A stretch of 11,545 nucleotides of DNA from Ceratorhiza oryzae-sativae. Taxonomy: Eukaryota > Basidiomycota > Agaricomycetes > Cantharellales > Ceratobasidiaceae. How positions within the stretch are numbered: position 1 is the first letter of the stretch; each line of letters begins with the position of its first letter. Made by a program: the position numbers and the translations under genes. The stretch spans positions 1 to 11,545 of the forward strand of contig JARWMV010000224.1 of the NCBI GenBank assembly GCA_030998015.1, given 5' to 3'. The notes below the pieces were generated by a model that ran no database searches, had not been told where the DNA came from, and was given only the letters and a program-made list of their open reading frames with translations. This document shows positions 7,866 to 11,545 of this stretch, in pieces.

Positions 7866-9392
7866 TCAGTCAAAAGCCCACCCCTTCTTTTGGTAATACT
7901 CCTCAGTTTCTCTAAATGCTTGTTTCGTTCCGAGAAGCTCGCGTCCGAGCAGTTTCTTGGAGAAGCTCATGTCCCAGGAGCTTGACCCGGTATCGGGGTG
8001 GGTACCACTGTGAGGATTGCCTTTGGGAACGTTGGGGTATGCGGGCTCATCGTTTAGCGCATTATCTGAGAAGAATTAGCATAGAATTTATAGCATTTAA
8101 GCAGATAAACATACAAATATCTTGCCAGCTTGGCTCCGCTGCGATGCCAAATATACGATGGCCACTAGCCTCGGCAGAGCTGAAAGCAAGTGCATGTAGA
8201 ATGGCCATATCATGCGCGTGGACAAAGTGGTACGCGGTTTTCCCCCAATCAGACTCGGGACGAGCTTTTCGGACAGTGCTCATGATCATGTTAGTAGAGG
8301 TCAGTTGATCTCTCGATGTCACAGGATGAATCGGTGCCTGTAGTATTCGAGCGTAAGAATGCAGGAGCACACTAAAGTGAATCGTGTACTTGCTCCAAGA
8401 ATCTGTCAACAGTTCAGCCACAGCCAGAGTTGCCCAGGTAAACGAGTTTTCTACTCACGTAAGAAGGGAGGACGGCAACCAAATCAAACTTGATTTCCTC
8501 CTTGTTTTCTTCGACAAAATTCCATGCAGCTTTTTCGGCATGTGTCTTGCTTGCCGAATAAATCTCCCCTTGAGATGCCTTAACTCCCTTTTCCTCCACG
8601 ACATGTATTACAGCATCGTTCCAGTGACTCTAGAGTATTTGAGTGAGTTGATCAACCATCCTGTAGTATTTTGTCTAAAACCCACCTCGTTGTGAACGAT
8701 GCCAGGTTGATACTGCACGGCTGCTAATGCAGAAGATGTGAAGACGACACGCCTGACTGTTGGTCTGACATAAAGGGCTTCAAATTCAATCTATTTAGTC
8801 GTATAGTAGAAATTACTGACCCATGCTGCTTTATGCTCGCAAGTATCCCCACTGTTCCGTCCACAGCAGGTCGAATGTAGTCTAAGAGTACTATTGAGTC
8901 CAGCTCAGGAGGAAAGAGTAGAAGAAAAATAGCGGACCATCTGGAGTATTCCCAGATGCGACCACAGGGGATGCTGCGTGGGCGACGGCGTCAAAGTTAC
9001 CGCCTTTGATGAGTGTGTCAAACGCGCCGGGCTACATTCACGATTGGATTGATGAAATTCTGTGGTGGTTTCAGAACACCAACCTTGAGGATATCAGGGA
9101 CAACAGCATAACCGAACCTGTTTCCGAACTTCTCATGAACCTGGACCAGGTCTTCCCCTTTGGCTGCCGATCGGACGGTGCCAATGACTGGATTATATAT
9201 GCTTAACATGTACTGCTTTATTGGATTGAAATCTCCAACCGTGGTATCCACGTTCAAGGAGCTCCTTGATAGCATAGGTCGCAAAGTAACCGTTAGCACC
9301 TGAAAACCCACGTCAGCGTTGTCTTTGCTCAGGGACTGTCGCTAAAAGGTACCGGTAAACAAGATTTTTGCAGGAGGCTGAATCGAAGTCAT
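7866..9392 (-). CDS. NAD(P)-dependent epimerase/dehydratase-family reductase (GRE2/DFR-like extended SDR), 10 exons
   Basis: Exons in transcript order: 9392-9353, 9299-9240, 9187-9084, 9031-8938, 8890-8821, 8764-8686, 8629-8459, 8402-8394, 8337-8115, 8065-7866; 1050 nt, 349 residues, complete. Every junction restores a family motif. The dinucleotide-binding loop TGANGYFA begins at residue 13, split by intron 1. GTVRS follows at the second beta strand, a typical site for NADP preference. The catalytic residues are Ser in VVFTSSA and Tyr/Lys in YSASK. The protein ends KKGWAFD. There is no signal peptide, so it is probably cytosolic. Known relatives (yeast methylglyoxal reductase Gre2, dihydroflavonol reductase, cinnamoyl-CoA reductase) reduce aldehydes or ketones with NADPH; the substrate here is unknown. 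A TATA box lies 86 bases upstream of the ATG. Oddities are a 9-nt exon, a GC-AG intron, and several introns of identical length (52 or 56 nt). Confidence 0.92.
8338..8393 (-). other. GC-AG intron (56 nt) in the SDR gene
   Basis: Read on the minus strand, the donor is GCAAGT, the consensus of the minor GC-AG class of U2 introns, and the acceptor is CTACAG. Using it joins ATT CTT GGA to GCA CCG ATT and gives ILGAPIHPV, in frame and as expected after the PSY motif of this family. The only nearby GT (inside GCAAGT) shifts the frame. Confidence 0.75.
8394..8402 (-). other. 9-nt micro-exon of the SDR gene
   Basis: ATTCTTGGA encodes Ile-Leu-Gly. It lies between a 56-nt GT-AG intron (8403-8458, GTGAGT...GACAG) and a 56-nt GC-AG intron (8338-8393). 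Skipping it would stay in frame but remove three residues of the conserved substrate-pocket loop after the YxxxK helix. Confidence 0.72.
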
Positions 9393-9477
9393 GGCTGGGA
9401 AGAACAACTAGAGGCTCTTGAGGGAAAGCAGAAGTGAACTGTTGGTGCTTGCAAGATCCGTCTGCAGTCCTTGGGGA

Positions 9478-9485
9478 TTTTTATA
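9478..9485 (-). promoter_or_regulatory. TATA box of the SDR gene
   Basis: TATAAAAA on the minus strand (within GCTATAAAAATCCCC) ends 86 bases before the ATG at 9392. This spacing predicts a 5' UTR of about 50-60 nt. Confidence 0.5.
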
Positions 9486-10581
9486 GCGTGTAATTGAGGA
9501 CGCGTTTGAAGTGCCGTTCATTCTTTTGGTTATCAATCCCCGGGCTTCGGTTACCGTTGGCCGTATTAGACAGGCTCGGTTTGTGCAGTCCGCAAATCAT
9601 TTATAAAGATCAAGAACATTCTTCCCCACTGATATGCAAACTCGGTCAATAATGGCCGATCTCCGGTAATTTCTTATCGCGCAACACGCCATATAATCGC
9701 CCTAGCACGCCAGATAACATTGCCCTTACAGCGCATGTCCAGGTTTTCTGTTAGCTCAATATCCATCTGACATTTATAAGTTCATTCATCAACAGTTCAT
9801 AGCCAAGAATCTCCTTCCTGGGTTAAATAATGAGCACCTTGACCGATCCCATCATGTACGAAGATGCTCATAGAAAAAAAGCCAATATATCTCGTTTGCT
9901 GATATCTGGAATCACTATCAACTAGCCACCTACCGACTGCTAACATATATGCGTTTTGAGTAACCGAAAAAAATGCGATCATGTGATAGCTGTCTGTGTG
10001 ATAGTGTGTCTGGACCACAACTGGCGATGCCAATGCAAGGTCAACCTAAGCAAGATCACAAAGAAAAAACACAATCAAAACTGCAAACACGGGGACGGAT
10101 GGAAAGTCATGGGATGCCATACTGAGTGCGTTGTAACGAACTTCAAACGTATGTATTAGCGCCTCGACGAACCACACGGATCTCAAAAGGCTGTAAGGAG
10201 ATGAAATAACCGAATAAAAAATATTATATCAGAAAGGGCGAGCGTGTAGCTACTGTGTGGTACTAATTTTCGTTTGATAACGAGTTGGCTTTACCGTCCG
10301 CTCATGGTAGCCAGGCAAATCCCCTGGATTGATCACACACTGACAGGCGCGATCCTCACAGGTCCTGGCTTGAAATTTTCCACCCAAACGTGCCCTCATA
10401 TGCTGTATATTCTTCGCTAACACGATACCCGGACCCGGAACGCAAAACGACATAGATCTTATGAGGTAGACGTCCATCCGATAGCCTACAATAAATATAT
10501 TCAAATGGCGAGACAGGAACGGCAATGAAAAGTCCTAGACGCACGCAACATCGGCTATTTACTGTAATGCCCGCCTGAATA
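9486..10581. other. Intergenic interval between the SDR and multicopper oxidase genes
   Basis: The interval is AT-rich and holds the upstream region of the SDR gene (right of 9485) and the 3' UTR of the oxidase (left of 10582). A degenerate direct repeat, CACGCCATATAA at 9685-9696 and CACGCCAGATAA at 9706-9717 (one mismatch, 21-bp offset), lies about 300 bases upstream of the SDR start. Open frames of 60-90 codons occur on both strands (for example minus 10250-10525 and 9797-10033), but I recognise none and no splice combination gave a convincing gene. Confidence 0.5.
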
Positions 10582-11545
10582 TTAATACTCTGACGCGTCC
10601 GGCTTGTTCTGTTCAAGGTAATACTTTGGGACGTATCCGTTTTCTACTTTCTCTAACTGATATTCAGAAGTTAGTGACATAGGGTTTGCAATGGTCGAAG
10701 GACTTGCCCCTTCAAAAAAGACTACAGCCATGCCAGCGGCTAAATGCTAAAAATGTGTAAGGGCTTTGTTGGACGCTTAGAGCATGGCACGGCGTACCGG
10801 ATCGAGATGCTAGACACACGTAAATACGGCCGGTTATCTTGCAGCCTCACTACCACCAGAATGTACGTACGCAATGCAGAAAAACAGGGCCGATATTTTC
10901 TGAGACATAGCGGAATGCAGCCCAACCTTTACCGATTAACACCGGGGGCTAAAGTTAGAGGTGTTAGTTTTAGTTGAGGGCAAATGAAGGGTAACCTACG
11001 GTGACGATATTGTCACCTATGCGTTGAAAGTCGGTCAGCTGATAGGAATGGCGTCATTGAGGGATGATTTTACTGACGAAATGGTGGATTGATGGTGTTT
11101 ATAGCCGAGTAGTTGGCTTGAATAGCTTCGTAGACTGTGGAGTATGGAAAATCGCCCTCTCCGGAGCCCTACCCAAGATATCAGCCTCACATCTCTGGCA
11201 CATATCCCGAGCGACGAGTGTACCAAGGACCAAGATTTGACGCCATGTTTGTCTGTATCACAAAATTACGACTCGAGACTACGTGGAAAGGGCTGACGAT
11301 TGGCTTACGCATTGGATGCGGTGGGTGCAACGCCGGATTGCCACCAGTGACAACCATAATCACATCAACTAAGGACCCGTGAGCGATCGAAAAGTGGGTG
11401 CGGTTGTTCTGCCTAGCCATGTTCTCAGGGTGAAACAAGAGTGGGGTAGCGGTGTCGCGATGGTCGTGGAAGGGAATGCCGTTCATGGTCCACTTGTACT
11501 CTTCGGGGCGGCTGACCTCAAGCCGAATAGTTTGGTCGGCTGGGC
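10582..11545 (-). CDS. Laccase-like multicopper oxidase, 5' partial (C-terminal cupredoxin domain), 7 visible exons
   Basis: Exons in transcript order: >11545-11309, 11252-11224, 11168-11078, 11016-11000, 10948-10871, 10809-10798, 10746-10582; 208 visible residues, and the N-terminal domains lie beyond the right edge. Such enzymes couple one-electron oxidation of phenols or metal ions to reduction of O2 to water and are mostly secreted or membrane-bound. Visible copper motifs are HPPHPMHKHG (L3, split by the 11253-11308 intron) and HCHLDPHLAAGM (L4, split by two introns). The residue ten after the Cys is Met, as in ascomycete-type oxidases and Fet3-like ferroxidases; classic white-rot laccases have Leu or Phe. 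Other landmarks are NGIPF, GGNPALHP, GSGEGDFPYSTV, NPPFRDN and GWAAFRYVSENIGPV. The protein ends ASEY with no membrane segment after the copper site, unlike Fet3. Substrate (phenol, melanin precursor or Fe2+) cannot be decided from this part. Confidence 0.92.
10798..10809 (-). other. 12-nt micro-exon carrying a copper-ligand His
   Basis: CATCTCGATCCG encodes His-Leu-Asp-Pro, the second His of the HCHxxxH motif. It is flanked by a 61-nt intron (10810-10870, GTACGT...TCTAG) and a 51-nt intron (10747-10797, GTACGC...TTTAG). The preceding exon ends ...LHC and the next starts HLAAGM, so the exact motif forms only if this exon is included. Confidence 0.8.

Noticed and set aside
9797..10110. Possible small minus-strand spliced gene (start near 10110, exon with TTGCATTGGCATCGCCAG)
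   Set aside because: One plausible 45-nt intron exists, but no coherent continuation or known family was found.
10250..10525. Minus-strand frame containing GPGIVLAKNIQHM, loosely like the end of a multicopper oxidase
   Set aside because: The true oxidase C-terminus, with HCHxxxH and its own stop at 10582-10584, lies upstream. This frame lacks copper motifs and has no splice link to it.

Overview
The window reads as nuclear DNA of a filamentous basidiomycete. All four genes carry very short spliceosomal introns (mostly 47-65 nt, GT...AG with CTNAC-like branch sites) and some extremely short exons. The gene families (TPR-CHAT protein, MLKL-like pseudokinase, GRE2-like extended SDR, laccase-like multicopper oxidase) are typical of Agaricomycetes. 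A Ceratobasidiaceae/Rhizoctonia-type genome is my guess, not something the sequence proves. Gene models were spliced by hand, using reading-frame continuity and conserved family motifs at each junction.

Layout, left to right. (1) <2-2768 (+): 3' part of a TPR-CHAT protein with at least seven ~50-residue TPR-like repeats and a C-terminal CHAT peptidase domain with an intact His/Cys dyad. (2) 2769-4491: gene-poor interval, including a GC-rich, pyrimidine-rich stretch (about 3590-4150) that may be a decayed LTR. (3) 4565-6831 (+), 13 exons: an apparently complete gene for a helical-bundle plus pseudokinase protein with the architecture of MLKL. (4) 6832-7865: intergenic, with an LTR-like segment (7346-7522). 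(5) 7866-9392 (-), 10 exons: a complete 349-residue NAD(P)-dependent extended SDR with a 9-nt exon and a GC-AG intron. (6) 9486-10581: intergenic. (7) 10582->11545 (-): 3' part of a laccase-like multicopper oxidase whose HCHxxxH copper motif is spread over three exons, one only 12 nt long.

How they may work together. The two left genes point to regulated cell death or immunity. CHAT peptidases are caspase/separase-like proteases, and some bacterial TPR-CHAT proteins activate effectors by cleavage. MLKL-type proteins are membrane-active executioners held in check by a pseudokinase. Side by side on one strand, they could form a protease-executioner pair. This is inference only, because both families are numerous and scattered in Agaricomycetes. 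The two right-hand genes are redox enzymes with no evident link to the left pair.
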